Notes: generated by a model from the sequence alone, not told the origin. A stretch of DNA of 64,000 bases from Streptomyces sp. HUAS CB01 (GCF_030406905.1 NZ_CP129137.1:2111001-2175000); one strand, 5' to 3'. Counted from the stretch's first letter, positions 8,116 through 17,557 are shown. Made by a program: numbers and translations.

Positions 8116-8979
8116 ATGGGTGAAGCGACCGTGAAGACTTTGGAAGGCCGGACCGCGTCCCCGTCACCCATGGTGACCGAGGACGGCCCGGCCCCGGAGC
8201 GGACCAGACTGGGGAAGTTGCGGTCGGTCCGGCGGCCGCGCATCTGGTTCGAGATCCTGCTCATCGCGGTCAGCTACTGGACGTACTCCCTCATCCGGAA
8301 CGCCGTTCCCGAGCAGAAGGCCCAGGCCCTGCGGAACGCCGACTGGATCTGGGAGGCCGAGAAGGCCCTCGGCATCGCCGTCGAGCAGACGGTCAACCAC
8401 GCCGCCAACTCGGTGACATGGCTGATCGTGACGATGAACTACTACTACGCCACCCTGCACTTCGTCGTGACCATCGGCGTCCTGGTGTGGCTCTACCGCC
8501 GGCACCCCGGCCGCTACGCCCCCACCCGGCTCGTCCTCTTCGCCACCACCGGTGTCGCGCTCGTCGGCTACTACCTCTACCCGCTGGCGCCGCCGCGGCT
8601 GATGAACGGCCAGAACTTCATCGACACGGTGCTGGTGCACCACACCTGGGGCTCCATGGCCTCGGGCAATCTGAAGAACATGTCCAACCAGTACGCGGCC
8701 ATGCCGTCGATGCACATCGGCTGGTCCCTGTGGTGCGGACTGACCGTCTTCGCACTGGCGACGGCGCCCTGGGCGAAGATCCTCGGCCTGCTGTACCCGA
8801 CGCTCACCCTCATAGTGATCGTGGCAACCGCCAACCACTTCTGGCTGGACGCCGTCGGCGGACTGCTCTGCCTCGGCTTCGGCTACGGCCTGTCCTACGT
8901 CTGGTACGGGTCCCTGCCGCACCGGCTGCCGCGCCAGGTGCCGGACCCGGTGCGCGGCGGCTCCGTCCTCACGGCGTAG
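8116..8979 (+). CDS. PAP2-superfamily membrane protein (inositol phosphotransferase-like)
   Basis: A 287-residue polytopic membrane protein. After a polar N-terminus of about 45 residues come roughly six membrane segments. The PAP2/AUR1-type motifs are YAAMPSMHIGWS (about residues 194-205), with the conserved Ser-His pair, and NHFWLDAVGG, with the second catalytic His. Members are phosphatidic acid phosphatases or transferases of phosphoinositol-type head groups; the exact substrate cannot be read here. I chose the ATG at 8116. It has no ribosome site, but a -10-like CAGACT ends 8 nt upstream. It is monocistronic, between malR and the opposing glnE. Confidence 0.85.
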   Translation: MGEATVKTLEGRTASPSPMVTEDGPAPERTRLGKLRSVRRPRIWFEILLIAVSYWTYSLIRNAVPEQKAQALRNADWIWEAEKALGIAVEQTVNHAANSVTWLIVTMNYYYATLHFVVTIGVLVWLYRRHPGRYAPTRLVLFATTGVALVGYYLYPLAPPRLMNGQNFIDTVLVHHTWGSMASGNLKNMSNQYAAMPSMHIGWSLWCGLTVFALATAPWAKILGLLYPTLTLIVIVATANHFWLDAVGGLLCLGFGYGLSYVWYGSLPHRLPRQVPDPVRGGSVLTA

Positions 8980-9162
8980 CTGAACACCCGGCGTCACCGG
9001 GCCGACGTCCGGGCTGCGGGCGGACCTCTGCCCTCACGGTCCGTGATGACGGCGGCCCGGCCCGCCCGGCCCCCGGCGGCCCGGCCGCACGCCCGTCGTG
9101 CACGGCGCCCACCGGGCCGCACGCGCCGGACCGAGCCGCTTCGGCCACGCCCGCGTCCCGTC

Positions 9163-12156
9163 CTACGCCCCGTAGAACAGCCGATCCACCACCGCGCGCG
9201 CCCGCCGCGTCGCCCGGCGGTACTCGTCGACCATCTCGCCCACATGCCCCTGGCCGTGGCCCAGATAGCGCCCCACCGCGGCCAGTTCCTTCGCGTCGGA
9301 GGGGAAGGTGTCACCCGCGCGGCCCCTGACCAGCATCACGCCGTTGCGGACCCGGGTCGCCAGCACCCATGCGTCGTCCAGGACCTCGGCGTCCTCCGGG
9401 GACAGCAGCCCCGCGTCCCGGGCGGCGGCGAGCGCCGTGCGGGTCCGCGTCGTCCGCAGGCCCGGCTCGGACCAGCCGTGGCGCATCTGCAGCAGCTGCA
9501 CCGTCCACTCCACGTCGCTCAGACCGCCGCGCCCCAGCTTGGTGTGGAGGGTCGGGTCGGCGCCGCGCGGCAGCCGTTCCGTCTCCATCCGGGCCTTGAG
9601 CCGGCGGATCTCCCGGACCTCCTCCTCACCCAGGCCGTCCGCCGGATAGCGGAGCGGGTCGGCCAGTTCGATGAAGCGGGCGCCCAGCTCCTCGTCCCCC
9701 GCCATCGGCTCGGCCCGCAGCAGCGCCTGGCTCTCCCACACCAGTGACCAGCGGCGGTAGTAGGCCGCGTACGAGGCGAGGGTCCGCACCAGCGGTCCGT
9801 TGCGGCCCTCGGGGCGCAGATCGGCGTCGATCAGCAACGGCGGGTCGGAGCTGGGCAGTTGGAGCAGCCGCCGCATCTCCGCCACGACCGTCGCGGCGGC
9901 CTGGGCGGCCTCCTGCTCGTCGACTCCCTCGCGCGGCTCGTGGACGAACAGGACGTCGGCGTCGGAACCGTACGACAGCTCGTGTCCGCCGAAGCGGCCC
10001 ATGCCGATGACCGCGAACCGGGTGGGGAGCTCGTCCCCCCACCGCTCGCGGACGACGGCGCGCAGCGCACCGGCGATCGTGGCCGCGTTCAGGTCGGTGA
10101 CGGCGTTGCCCACCCGGTCGACGAGCGTGCCCGGGTCGTGCCCGGCCGGGTTCTCCTCGGTGCCGTACGAGCCGATCAGATCCGCCGCCGCGGTGCGGAA
10201 CAGCTCCCGCCGCCGCACCGCGCGGGCCGAGGCGACCGCCGCCTCCGCACCGTCCGCACGCCCGACCGCGGCGAGCACCTCCTGCTCCAGGTGGTCGCGG
10301 CCCCGCGGCTTCAGCCCCTCCGGGTCCCCGAGCAGGGCGACCGCCTCCGGGGCGCGCAGCAGCAGATCGGGGGCGAGCCGGCCGGCGGACAGCACCCGGG
10401 CGAGGTTCTCCGCGGCCGCGCCCTCGTCCCGCAGCAGCCGGAGGTACCAGGGCGTCTTGCCCAGCGCGTCCGACACCTGGCGGAAGCCGAGCAGGCCCGC
10501 GTCCGGGTCGGCGGAGTCCGCGAACCAGCCGAGCAGCACCGGCAGCAGCGTCCGCTGGATCGCCGCCTTGCGCGAGACCCCGTACGACAGGGCCTCCAGA
10601 TGCCGCAGGGCCGCCGCCGGGTCGGCGTAGCCGAGGGCCTCCAGACGCTGCCGCGCGGCCTGGGTGCTGAGCCGCGTCTCACCGGGCGCCAGCTGGGCGA
10701 CCGCGTCCAGCAGGGGCCGGTAGAACAGCTTCTCGTGCAGCCTGCGCACGACGGAGCCGTGCCGCCGCCACTCCTTGTCGAGCTCGGCCACCGGGTCGGC
10801 GCGCAGCCCCAGGGACCGGCCGAGGCGCCGCAGGTCCTCCTCGCCCTCCGGGACGAGGTGCGTGCGGCGCAGCCGGTGCAACTGGATCCGGTGCTCCATG
10901 GAGCGCAGGAAGCGGTACGCCTCGTCGAGCTGGGCCGCGTCCACCCGGCCCACGTACCCGCCCGCCGCGAGCGCCCCCAGCGCCTCCAGGGTGGAGCCGC
11001 TGCGCAGCGTGGGGTCGGTGCGGCCGTGCACCAACTGCAGCAGCTGGACGGCGAACTCCACGTCCCGCAGCCCGCCGGGGCCCAGCTTCAGCTCGCGGTC
11101 TATGTGCGCCGCGGGGATGTTGTCGACGACGCGGCGCCGCATCTTCTGGACGTCGGGCACGAAGTTCTCGCGCTCGGCGGCCTGCCAGACCAGCGGTGAG
11201 ACGGCGTCGACGTACTCGGAGCCGAGCTCCGGGTCCCCGGCCACCGGCCGCGCCTTGAGCAGCGCCTGGAACTCCCATGTCTTCGCCCAGCGCTGGTAGT
11301 AGGCGAGATGGCTGGAGAGGGTGCGCACCAGCGGGCCGTTGCGGCCCTCCGGCCGCAGATTGGCGTCGACGGGCCAGATCGCGCCCTCGACCGTGGTCTC
11401 CGAGCAGATCCGCATCAGGTGCGAGGCGATCCGGGTCGCGGCCTTCACCGCCGCGGACTCGTCCACGGCCTCGGAGGCCGGCTCCCCGACGAAGATCACG
11501 TCGACGTCGGAGACGTAGTTGAGCTCGTGGCCGCCGCACTTGCCCATGGCGATCACCGCGAGCCGGCAGGCGGCGGCGTCCTCCGGGGCGGCGGTACGGG
11601 CGATGGCGAGGGCCGCGCGCAGCGTCGCCGTCGCGAGGTCGGCGAGCTCGGCGGCGGTCTGCGCCACGTCGGTGGTGCCGCACACGTCGCGGGCGGCGAT
11701 CGACAGCAGACACCGCCGGTAGGCGACGCGCAGCGACACCGGGTCGGTCGCCTCGGCGAGTCCCCGTTCGAAGTCCTCCACACCGGGGTGCAGATCGAAC
11801 GCCTCGTACGTCACCAGCGCCTGCCAGTCGTGCGGGTGCCGGGCCAGGTGGTCGCCGAGCGCCTCGGACGCGCCGAGCACCCCGAGCAGCCGGTCGCGCA
11901 GCGGCTTCGCGGAGATCAGCGTGTCGAGCAGCACCTGCCGCTCGTCCTGCTGCTGCGCCTCGACGAGACGGACCAGGCCGCGCAGGGCGAGATCGGGGTC
12001 GGCGGTGGCGCCGAGGGCGTCGAGGAGGACGGAGTCGGTGCGCACGGGCGCCATCTCGGGCAGGTCCAGGAGCCGCTCGGCCGCGGCGGGGTGGGTGAAG
12101 CCGTGTCGCAGCAGTCGGGTGAAGGTGCTGCTTCTGCGCCCCGGCACCGATGTCAT
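9163..12156 (-). CDS. glnE: bifunctional glutamine synthetase adenylyltransferase / deadenylylase
   Basis: A 997-residue enzyme that adds or removes AMP on the regulatory tyrosine of GlnA-type glutamine synthetase and so tunes nitrogen assimilation. It has two homologous nucleotidyltransferase halves. The N-terminal active-site motif MGKCGGHELNYVSDVDVIF is at about residues 204-222, and the C-terminal motif GMGRFGGHELSYGSDADVLF at about 712-732, each keeping the paired Asp ligands. Two helical PII-uridylyl-like domains follow them. The length is full for the actinobacterial family. The ATG at 12156 has GGAGG eight bases upstream; reading further upstream enters low-complexity sequence. The glutamine synthetase gene at 17558 lacks the target tyrosine, so its substrate is encoded elsewhere. 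Confidence 0.95.
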   Translation of the reverse strand: MTSVPGRRSSTFTRLLRHGFTHPAAAERLLDLPEMAPVRTDSVLLDALGATADPDLALRGLVRLVEAQQQDERQVLLDTLISAKPLRDRLLGVLGASEALGDHLARHPHDWQALVTYEAFDLHPGVEDFERGLAEATDPVSLRVAYRRCLLSIAARDVCGTTDVAQTAAELADLATATLRAALAIARTAAPEDAAACRLAVIAMGKCGGHELNYVSDVDVIFVGEPASEAVDESAAVKAATRIASHLMRICSETTVEGAIWPVDANLRPEGRNGPLVRTLSSHLAYYQRWAKTWEFQALLKARPVAGDPELGSEYVDAVSPLVWQAAERENFVPDVQKMRRRVVDNIPAAHIDRELKLGPGGLRDVEFAVQLLQLVHGRTDPTLRSGSTLEALGALAAGGYVGRVDAAQLDEAYRFLRSMEHRIQLHRLRRTHLVPEGEEDLRRLGRSLGLRADPVAELDKEWRRHGSVVRRLHEKLFYRPLLDAVAQLAPGETRLSTQAARQRLEALGYADPAAALRHLEALSYGVSRKAAIQRTLLPVLLGWFADSADPDAGLLGFRQVSDALGKTPWYLRLLRDEGAAAENLARVLSAGRLAPDLLLRAPEAVALLGDPEGLKPRGRDHLEQEVLAAVGRADGAEAAVASARAVRRRELFRTAAADLIGSYGTEENPAGHDPGTLVDRVGNAVTDLNAATIAGALRAVVRERWGDELPTRFAVIGMGRFGGHELSYGSDADVLFVHEPREGVDEQEAAQAAATVVAEMRRLLQLPSSDPPLLIDADLRPEGRNGPLVRTLASYAAYYRRWSLVWESQALLRAEPMAGDEELGARFIELADPLRYPADGLGEEEVREIRRLKARMETERLPRGADPTLHTKLGRGGLSDVEWTVQLLQMRHGWSEPGLRTTRTRTALAAARDAGLLSPEDAEVLDDAWVLATRVRNGVMLVRGRAGDTFPSDAKELAAVGRYLGHGQGHVGEMVDEYRRATRRARAVVDRLFYGA

Positions 12157-12529
12157 CCCGCCGCCTCCGATCAAGGTCCGGATCCGGGTCCGAGCGTAGT
12201 CGCAGGGGTACGGGGGTCGCCCCCCGGAGGGCGTCGCCGCCGGCCCGGTGCCGTGATGTTCGCCATGTTCTTCGTGGTTCGGGCGGGACAACCCGTATCC
12301 CTGGAATCTCCGTCTTCCGTCGTGTCCGGGCGCCGTGCCCGGACGGCACGGACCCGTCCCCCGAGGACTGCACGCGCCCGCCGGTCGCCGGTGTGCCGTC
12401 GGGCCCCGTCTCGCCCGCCGGCCCCGGTGTCCGGCGGGCGCGCGTACGCCTGCCGGACGCCGGTGTCCCGCGGGCGCGTACGCCCGGGCGGTCACCGGCC
12501 CCGCCCGACCACGAAAGCACCCGCCCGCC
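12157..12529. other. gene-free divergent gap, glnE / PIG-L gene
   Basis: This 373-bp gap contains the ribosome site of glnE at its left edge. It also has GC-rich sequence with short imperfect repeats (CGGGCGCG...GTACGCC near 12433-12450 and 12469-12484). I see no recognisable promoter motif and no convincing small gene. Confidence 0.5.
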
Positions 12530-14941
12530 ATGCCCAGCCGGCCCCGCCGCAGCCGCCGTTCGTCGGCCCCCCGCGCCTCCGTGCACGGTCGCGTCCCCGC
12601 GTTCTTCCGCGCCGCCGCGGCCCGCCGGGGCGGCGCGGCCCACCCCGGCTCCGCTGCCGCCTCCCGTCCGGCGGACGGCCCCGGGTCGGCGGACGGCCCC
12701 GGATTGCCGGACCGTCCCGGCCGCCTGACCCGCCCCGCCCGGCGGGGACTGGTGGCCGGGCTGGCCGCCGCCGTGCTGCTGGGCGCCACGGGCACGCTGC
12801 TGAACCTGCCGGACGCGGCGGACCGCCGGGAGGCGCGGACCGTTCCGGCCGGGCCGATCGTGCAGCCGGTCCGTACGACCGCCGGCGAGCGGGTGGTGCA
12901 GATCGTCGCCCACCCCGACGACGACCTCTTCTTCATGAACCCGGACACCGCCCAGTCCCTGGCCACCGGCCGCAGTCTGACGTCGGTGTACCTGACGGCG
13001 GGCGAATCCGACGGCGTCAACGCCCGGCGGGACGACCCGAGTCCCCCGGAGGCCGACAAGGCCGCCTACGCCGAGGCCCGCCAGAACGGCATACGCGCCG
13101 CCTACGCCGAGATGGCCACCGGCGACAGGACCAGCCCCTGGTCGCGCTCGGCCGTCCCCACCGCGGGCGGCGGCACGGCCGAGCTCGACACCCTCCGCGC
13201 CAAGCCGTGGATCAGCCTCGTCTGGGTCCAGCTCCGCGAGGCCGGCAGCATCCACGGCGACCGGCCCGACAGCCTCCACGGGCTGTGGGACGGCCGGGTG
13301 GACTCCCTCTCTTCCCAGCTCTCCTCCGGGACGCCGGTACGGGAGGACTTCGCGTACACGAAGGACCAGGTCGTCGAGACCGTCGCCGGGCTGCTGGAGC
13401 GGTTCCGGCCGACGTTCGTCCGCATCCAGGACCCGACACCGGGACGCACCGCGAAGGGCACCTACACCGACCACCAGGACCATCTGTACGGCGCGCGGTT
13501 CGCACAGGCCGCGCTCGCCCGGTACGCGGCCGTACCCGGGCACCCCGCCTTCGGCGTCCAGACCTACCTGGGCTACTCCACCGGACGGCTGCCCCGCACC
13601 CTCGGCCCGGCGGACGCCGCGGCGAAGCTGCGCACCCTGAAGACGTACGCGTGGACGGACGGCACCGACCACTGCGGCGACGCGGCAGGCTGCGGCGACC
13701 GCAAGGTCGCGGCGCGGCCGGCCGGCCACGGCTGGGCGCAGACGGTGCGCCACACGCGCGGCGAGTCGACGTCCTGGGCACAGCCCGGGCCGGGCGGCAC
13801 CGCGTGGGCGTTCTCCGTGCTCGACCAGCGGCTCGCCGTCTGGCACCGCGCGGGGGCCGCGGCGGGGTGGACCGGTCCCCGGCTCGTGGGCGGGGGCGGC
13901 ATCGACGCCGGCGTGACCTCGGTACGCCTGCCCGACGGCCGGATCGCCGTGCTCGCCACCCGTACGACGCTCGGCGGCCGCGCGGCGGACTACCACCGGG
14001 ACGTCGTGCTCAGCGTGCAGCGCGCCCCGGGCGGGGAGTTCGGGCCGTGGGCCTCGCTGGGCACACCCGAACGCGACGACGCGAGTGGTACGTCGGCCAT
14101 CAGCGCCCCGGCGGCGGTCGTGGACCCGACGGGCCTGCTCCGGGTGTTCGTCCGGGACTCCGCCCACCGGCTGACCGGCCGGAGCGGGCTGCCGGGCGGC
14201 GGCTGGGGCCCCTGGACCGCGCTGGGCGGCTCGGGTCTGCGGGGGGATCCGGTGGCGGCGACGGACGTGTCCGGCAGGCACACGGTCCTCGTCCCGACCC
14301 CGTCGACGGTGCTGGCCTGGGCGCAGCACGGACCCGGCGGTGCGCTGACCGGTCCGCTGCGGACCGGCCTCCCGGCGACGACGCTGGCGTTGAACGCCCG
14401 GGCCGACGCCCGCGGCGGCATCCGGCTCTGGTACCGGACGCCGGTCACGGGCGAGGTGCGCGGCGCCCACTTCGGCGCAGCCGCCGGGGTGCCTGGCACC
14501 GGCGACAGGGGAACCGCGGGCGGTAAGGGTGCGGCCGGCGCGCAGCGGCCCGGCGCGGCGACCGGAGCGGGGAAGGGAAAGGGGACGGGTACGGTCCCGG
14601 CCGCGGCGGGGATGCTCGTGCCGGCCGTCTCGACCGTGCCCTCGACCGGTGTGGCGGGCTTCGGCCCGGTCGGCGCGGGCGGCGACCTGCTGGCCGTACG
14701 GTCCCGCACCGGCGTGCTCGCGACGATGCGCGCGGACGGACGGACCCTCCCGGACAGCGGCACCGGCACCGCGGCCCGCGCCGCCTGGACCGAGGGCGGC
14801 TTCCTGCTCGCCGGGGCACCCGCCGGGCTCCCCGGCGGTATCGCCGCGATCGGCCTCGACGGCACGCTCCGCTGGACGCCGTCGGACGGCGGGCATACGG
14901 CCGTGCCGGCGTCGGAGGGGGCCGAACCGCTCCGGCGATGA
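12530..14941 (+). CDS. secreted PIG-L-family deacetylase with C-terminal repeat domain
   Basis: An 803-residue exported protein. A long Arg/Pro/Gly-rich N-terminus precedes a signal anchor at about 72-92 (RRGLVAGLAAAVLLGATG). The PIG-L (GlcNAc-PI/mycothiol-type N-deacetylase) domain begins near 120. Its zinc motif AHPDDD is at 127-132 and a second His motif (YTDHQDHLYGARF) near 313-325. From about residue 425 to the end is a Gly/Pro-rich beta-repeat region with recurring 'W..W/GG..G' blocks, resembling sugar-binding propeller repeats. It may act on cell-surface or substrate amino sugars. The start is uncertain: the ATG at 12530 has only a weak GAAAG upstream, and earlier in-frame starts exist. 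Confidence 0.75.
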   Translation: MPSRPRRSRRSSAPRASVHGRVPAFFRAAAARRGGAAHPGSAAASRPADGPGSADGPGLPDRPGRLTRPARRGLVAGLAAAVLLGATGTLLNLPDAADRREARTVPAGPIVQPVRTTAGERVVQIVAHPDDDLFFMNPDTAQSLATGRSLTSVYLTAGESDGVNARRDDPSPPEADKAAYAEARQNGIRAAYAEMATGDRTSPWSRSAVPTAGGGTAELDTLRAKPWISLVWVQLREAGSIHGDRPDSLHGLWDGRVDSLSSQLSSGTPVREDFAYTKDQVVETVAGLLERFRPTFVRIQDPTPGRTAKGTYTDHQDHLYGARFAQAALARYAAVPGHPAFGVQTYLGYSTGRLPRTLGPADAAAKLRTLKTYAWTDGTDHCGDAAGCGDRKVAARPAGHGWAQTVRHTRGESTSWAQPGPGGTAWAFSVLDQRLAVWHRAGAAAGWTGPRLVGGGGIDAGVTSVRLPDGRIAVLATRTTLGGRAADYHRDVVLSVQRAPGGEFGPWASLGTPERDDASGTSAISAPAAVVDPTGLLRVFVRDSAHRLTGRSGLPGGGWGPWTALGGSGLRGDPVAATDVSGRHTVLVPTPSTVLAWAQHGPGGALTGPLRTGLPATTLALNARADARGGIRLWYRTPVTGEVRGAHFGAAAGVPGTGDRGTAGGKGAAGAQRPGAATGAGKGKGTGTVPAAAGMLVPAVSTVPSTGVAGFGPVGAGGDLLAVRSRTGVLATMRADGRTLPDSGTGTAARAAWTEGGFLLAGAPAGLPGGIAAIGLDGTLRWTPSDGGHTAVPASEGAEPLRR

Positions 14942-15082
14942 GTTCCACCGGGGCGCGGGGTCAACAAGTCGTAGGGACGACGTCCACGACCGGACGGCGC
15001 GTCGAGGGGACGAGGTCCACGGACGGCCGGTCCGGCACCTCGAAGGGCGACGTCCACGGACCCCACGGAAGGGACCCGCACC

Positions 15083-16333
15083 ATGCCGGCGGAAGCAACG
15101 GGACAGGAGTCCCGCCGGGAACCCCTCCCGGAGCCGCGGACCGATCCGGACCCGCGTTACAGCTCCCCCGGCGCCGGCCCGGCCCCCTGGACGGAGGCGC
15201 CGGCCCGGCTGACGGAGTCCGAGATCTTCCGGCTGCCGACCGTACGCCCCGAGGGCCGGCCCCATGTCACACCGCTGCTCGCGGTCCGGCTGGACGGCGC
15301 CCCGCGCTTCACCACGGGCGGCGAGGAGCGCAAGGCGCGCGATCTCGCCACACATCCGCAGGTCGTGCTCACCACCAGCGTCAACCGTGACAGGGAGGGG
15401 CGCGACCCGGTCGTCGAGGGTGAGGCCGTCCAGGTGACCGACGGGAGCCGGCTCGTCCGGCTGGCCCGGACCTGGCGGGACAAGTACGGTCCGGAGTGGC
15501 ACTTCGAGGTCCGGGACAAGGCTTTCCGGCACGTGGGCGGAGGCCGCGCCCTGGTCCTCGAGGTGGCGCCTGGCACGGTGTTCGGCTTCGGCCGGGGCCG
15601 TGGGTCGTACAGCCAGACCCGGTGGCGGTTCCCCCCGCTGGTCCCCCGGGGCCCGGCCCGGGCGTACCCCGGCCGGAGGGCGGCGGGCGCACGGACGGAT
15701 CGGGCCCCACCCGTCGCGCGGCGGGCCCCGTCGCCGCGCCGCACCCGCTCATCCCGCTGCACCGACACCTCACGGACGAGGAGAGAGACCACACCATGGA
15801 ATGGACCCTCGAAGTGGTCGCCATCCCGGTCACCGACGTCGACCGGGCCAAGGACTTCTACGTGGACCGCTGCGGGTTCACCGCCGATCTCGACATGTCG
15901 CCGTTCGAGGGCGCACGGCTCGTCCAGATCACCCCGCCCGGCTCACGCTGCTCGATCGTCCTGGAGTCCGGCATGCCGGAGTCCCCGGGACAGCCCCGGA
16001 TGGCCCCGGGCACGCTGCAGGGCCTGCAGATCTGCGTCACCGACATCGAGGCGGCCCGCAAGGAGCTCGTGGACCGCGGCGTCGTGGTCGGCCCGGTGCG
16101 GCACGTGGGACCGTCGGGCTGGGCGGACGGGAAGGGCGCCGAGCCGTGGAACTCGTTCATGTTCTTCCAGGACCCGGACGGCAACGGCTGGACCGTCCAG
16201 GAGGCCCCGGCCCCGCTGGCGGACCGCTGAAAGCCGCCCGCCTCGCGGCTCGCCGCCCTGCCACCGGCCGGACGCCGTCCGCCGACCGGCGACGTACCAC
16301 CGAACGCACCGCTCAGCGCGTCCGTACCGCTGA
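15083..16333 (+). CDS. pyridoxamine 5'-phosphate oxidase-family flavoprotein; stop codon apparently lost
   Basis: Residues 1-183 form a typical PNPOx-like split-barrel FMN protein (TESEIFRLPTVRPEGRPHVTPL, then GGEERKARDL). The end expected for the family is SQTRWRF at 15629-15631. The frame has no stop there. It runs on after a C-rich stretch through 234 residues of Arg/Pro/Ser-rich sequence and covers the whole next gene (15796-16230) out of frame, ending at 16333. The extension is a shadow of that gene and not a real domain. An indel near 15632-15650 or a sequencing error would explain it. Function: probably reduction or oxidation of a small molecule using FMN or F420; substrate unknown. 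Confidence 0.6.
   Translation: MPAEATGQESRREPLPEPRTDPDPRYSSPGAGPAPWTEAPARLTESEIFRLPTVRPEGRPHVTPLLAVRLDGAPRFTTGGEERKARDLATHPQVVLTTSVNRDREGRDPVVEGEAVQVTDGSRLVRLARTWRDKYGPEWHFEVRDKAFRHVGGGRALVLEVAPGTVFGFGRGRGSYSQTRWRFPPLVPRGPARAYPGRRAAGARTDRAPPVARRAPSPRRTRSSRCTDTSRTRRETTPWNGPSKWSPSRSPTSTGPRTSTWTAAGSPPISTCRRSRAHGSSRSPRPAHAARSSWSPACRSPRDSPGWPRARCRACRSASPTSRRPARSSWTAASWSARCGTWDRRAGRTGRAPSRGTRSCSSRTRTATAGPSRRPRPRWRTAESRPPRGSPPCHRPDAVRRPATYHRTHRSARPYR
15796..16230 (+). CDS. VOC/glyoxalase-superfamily protein 1
   Basis: A 144-residue single-module vicinal-oxygen-chelate protein, with two beta-alpha-beta-beta-beta units. The opening strand is LEVVAIPVTDVDRAKDFY, and the closing strand is FFQDPDGNGWTVQE with the conserved C-terminal metal Glu. 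The first ligand position holds Glu where glyoxalase I has His. Members are dioxygenases, isomerases or bleomycin/fosfomycin-type resistance proteins; the activity is unknown. First of three tandem paralogues, closest to the third (shared EPWNSFMFFQDPDGNGW and QEAPAPL). Confidence 0.85.
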   Translation: MEWTLEVVAIPVTDVDRAKDFYVDRCGFTADLDMSPFEGARLVQITPPGSRCSIVLESGMPESPGQPRMAPGTLQGLQICVTDIEAARKELVDRGVVVGPVRHVGPSGWADGKGAEPWNSFMFFQDPDGNGWTVQEAPAPLADR

Positions 16334-16413
16334 GTTGCACCCGTGCCGCCGAGCACATCCGTACAGCGCCGGCCGCCGTCCCGTGGCCGCGCACACGTTC
16401 CAGGAGGTTGCCC

Positions 16414-16875
16414 GTGGAGTTCACGCTGGAAGTGGTCCTGGTACCGGTCACCGACGTGGACCGGGCCAAGGAGTTCTACCGCGACAAGGTGGGATTCCGC
16501 GTCGACCACGACACCCGCGTCGACGAGCGTTTCCGCATCGTCCAGCTGACCCCGCCGGGCTCCGGCTGCTCGGTCGTCATCGGCGAGGGCATTCCGCTCC
16601 CCGGCGGCAGGACCCTGGAACCCGGCTCCTACCAGGGGCTCCAGCTCGTCGTCGGGGACATCAGGGCGGCCCACGCCGAGCTGGTGGCCCGCGGTCTGGA
16701 CGTCACCGGGCCCGAGCAGGTCGCCCCGGGCGACGGCGGCACGTTCCTGTACTTCTCCGACCCCGACGGCAACGGCTGGGCCGTCCAGGAGTGGACCCGA
16801 CGCGCCTCCCAGCCGCTCCACGCCCTCCTGGCGGAGCAGGCCCGGGAGCGGGAGGACGGCAACGGGGCGGAGTAG
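16414..16875 (+). CDS. VOC/glyoxalase-superfamily protein 2
   Basis: A 153-residue VOC module, middle member of the tandem trio. It has the opening strand FTLEVVLVPVTDVDRAKEFY and the closing LYFSDPDGNGWAVQE. It differs from its neighbours by lacking the PWNSFMFF segment and by a charged, Arg/Glu-rich C-terminal tail of about 25 residues. The start is the GTG at 16414, six bases after the strong CAGGAGG; a TTG at 16408 abuts that site and is too close. The separate ribosome site and 183-bp gap suggest independent translation. Confidence 0.84.
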   Translation: MEFTLEVVLVPVTDVDRAKEFYRDKVGFRVDHDTRVDERFRIVQLTPPGSGCSVVIGEGIPLPGGRTLEPGSYQGLQLVVGDIRAAHAELVARGLDVTGPEQVAPGDGGTFLYFSDPDGNGWAVQEWTRRASQPLHALLAEQAREREDGNGAE

Positions 16876-17039
16876 GGCACCGGGCCCGCCCGGCCGGCGG
16901 GGCGCACCGGGAGGCCCGGCACCGCCTGCCGGAGCCGCCGCCGGGGCCCGCCGCGTCGCGGGGGCCCTCCTCCCGGGCGCACACTGATCGGGGGGAACGG
17001 CCCCCGCGCGGTCCGCACGAGCCACCCGGGGCGGTGCCC

Positions 17040-17480
17040 ATGGAATGGACCCTGGAAGTGATCGTCGTCCCCGTCTCCGACGTGGAGCGGGCGAGGACCT
17101 TCTACGCCGACCAGTGCGGCTTCACCATCGACCACGACACCCACATCGCCGACGGCGTCCGCATCCTCCAGCTCACCCCGCCGGGCTCCACCTGCTCGAT
17201 CGTCATCGGCGAGGGCATGCCGCCTGCGCCGGGCCAGACGACGATGCCGCCCGGTGCGATCCAGGGACTCCAACTCTGCGTCCCCGACATCGAGTCGGCC
17301 CACGACGAACTGCTCGCGCGGGGCGTCGATGTCAGCGCGGTCCAGCACGTCGCCCCCTCGGGCTGGGCCCCGGGCAAGGGCGAGCCGTGGAACTCCTTCA
17401 TGTTCTTCCAGGACCCCGACGGCAACGGCTGGATCATCCAGGAGGCCCCGGCCCCGCTGTCGAAACGGCACGCCGCCTGA
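17040..17480 (+). CDS. VOC/glyoxalase-superfamily protein 3
   Basis: A 146-residue VOC protein and third paralogue. The opening MEWTLEVIVVPVSDVERAR and closing PWNSFMFFQDPDGNGWIIQE are almost the same as in paralogue 1. It ends facing the convergent glnA2, with a shared hairpin at 17502-17533. The substrate is unknown. Three copies in 1.7 kb point to recent local duplication, perhaps with specialisation. Confidence 0.86.
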   Translation: MEWTLEVIVVPVSDVERARTFYADQCGFTIDHDTHIADGVRILQLTPPGSTCSIVIGEGMPPAPGQTTMPPGAIQGLQLCVPDIESAHDELLARGVDVSAVQHVAPSGWAPGKGEPWNSFMFFQDPDGNGWIIQEAPAPLSKRHAA

Positions 17481-17501
17481 CGCGCTGTCAGGAACGCCGA
17501 A

Positions 17502-17533
17502 GGGGCCGCCGGTCCATGACGACCGCCGGCCCC
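17502..17533. terminator. bidirectional hairpin between VOC gene 3 and glnA2
   Basis: The arms GGGGCCGCCGGTC and GACCGCCGGCCCC pair over 13 bp with one mismatch, around a 6-nt loop. It lies in the 77-bp gap between two converging genes, so it can serve both. Confidence 0.65.
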
Positions 17534-17557
17534 ACGCGCGCCCGAGCGACGGCCCCG

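Noticed and set aside
10679..15532. A reverse-strand open frame of more than 1600 codons
   Set aside because: It lies across glnE and the opposing PIG-L gene in shadow frames, and its Arg/Pro/Ala/Gly composition is typical of non-coding frames in very high-GC DNA.
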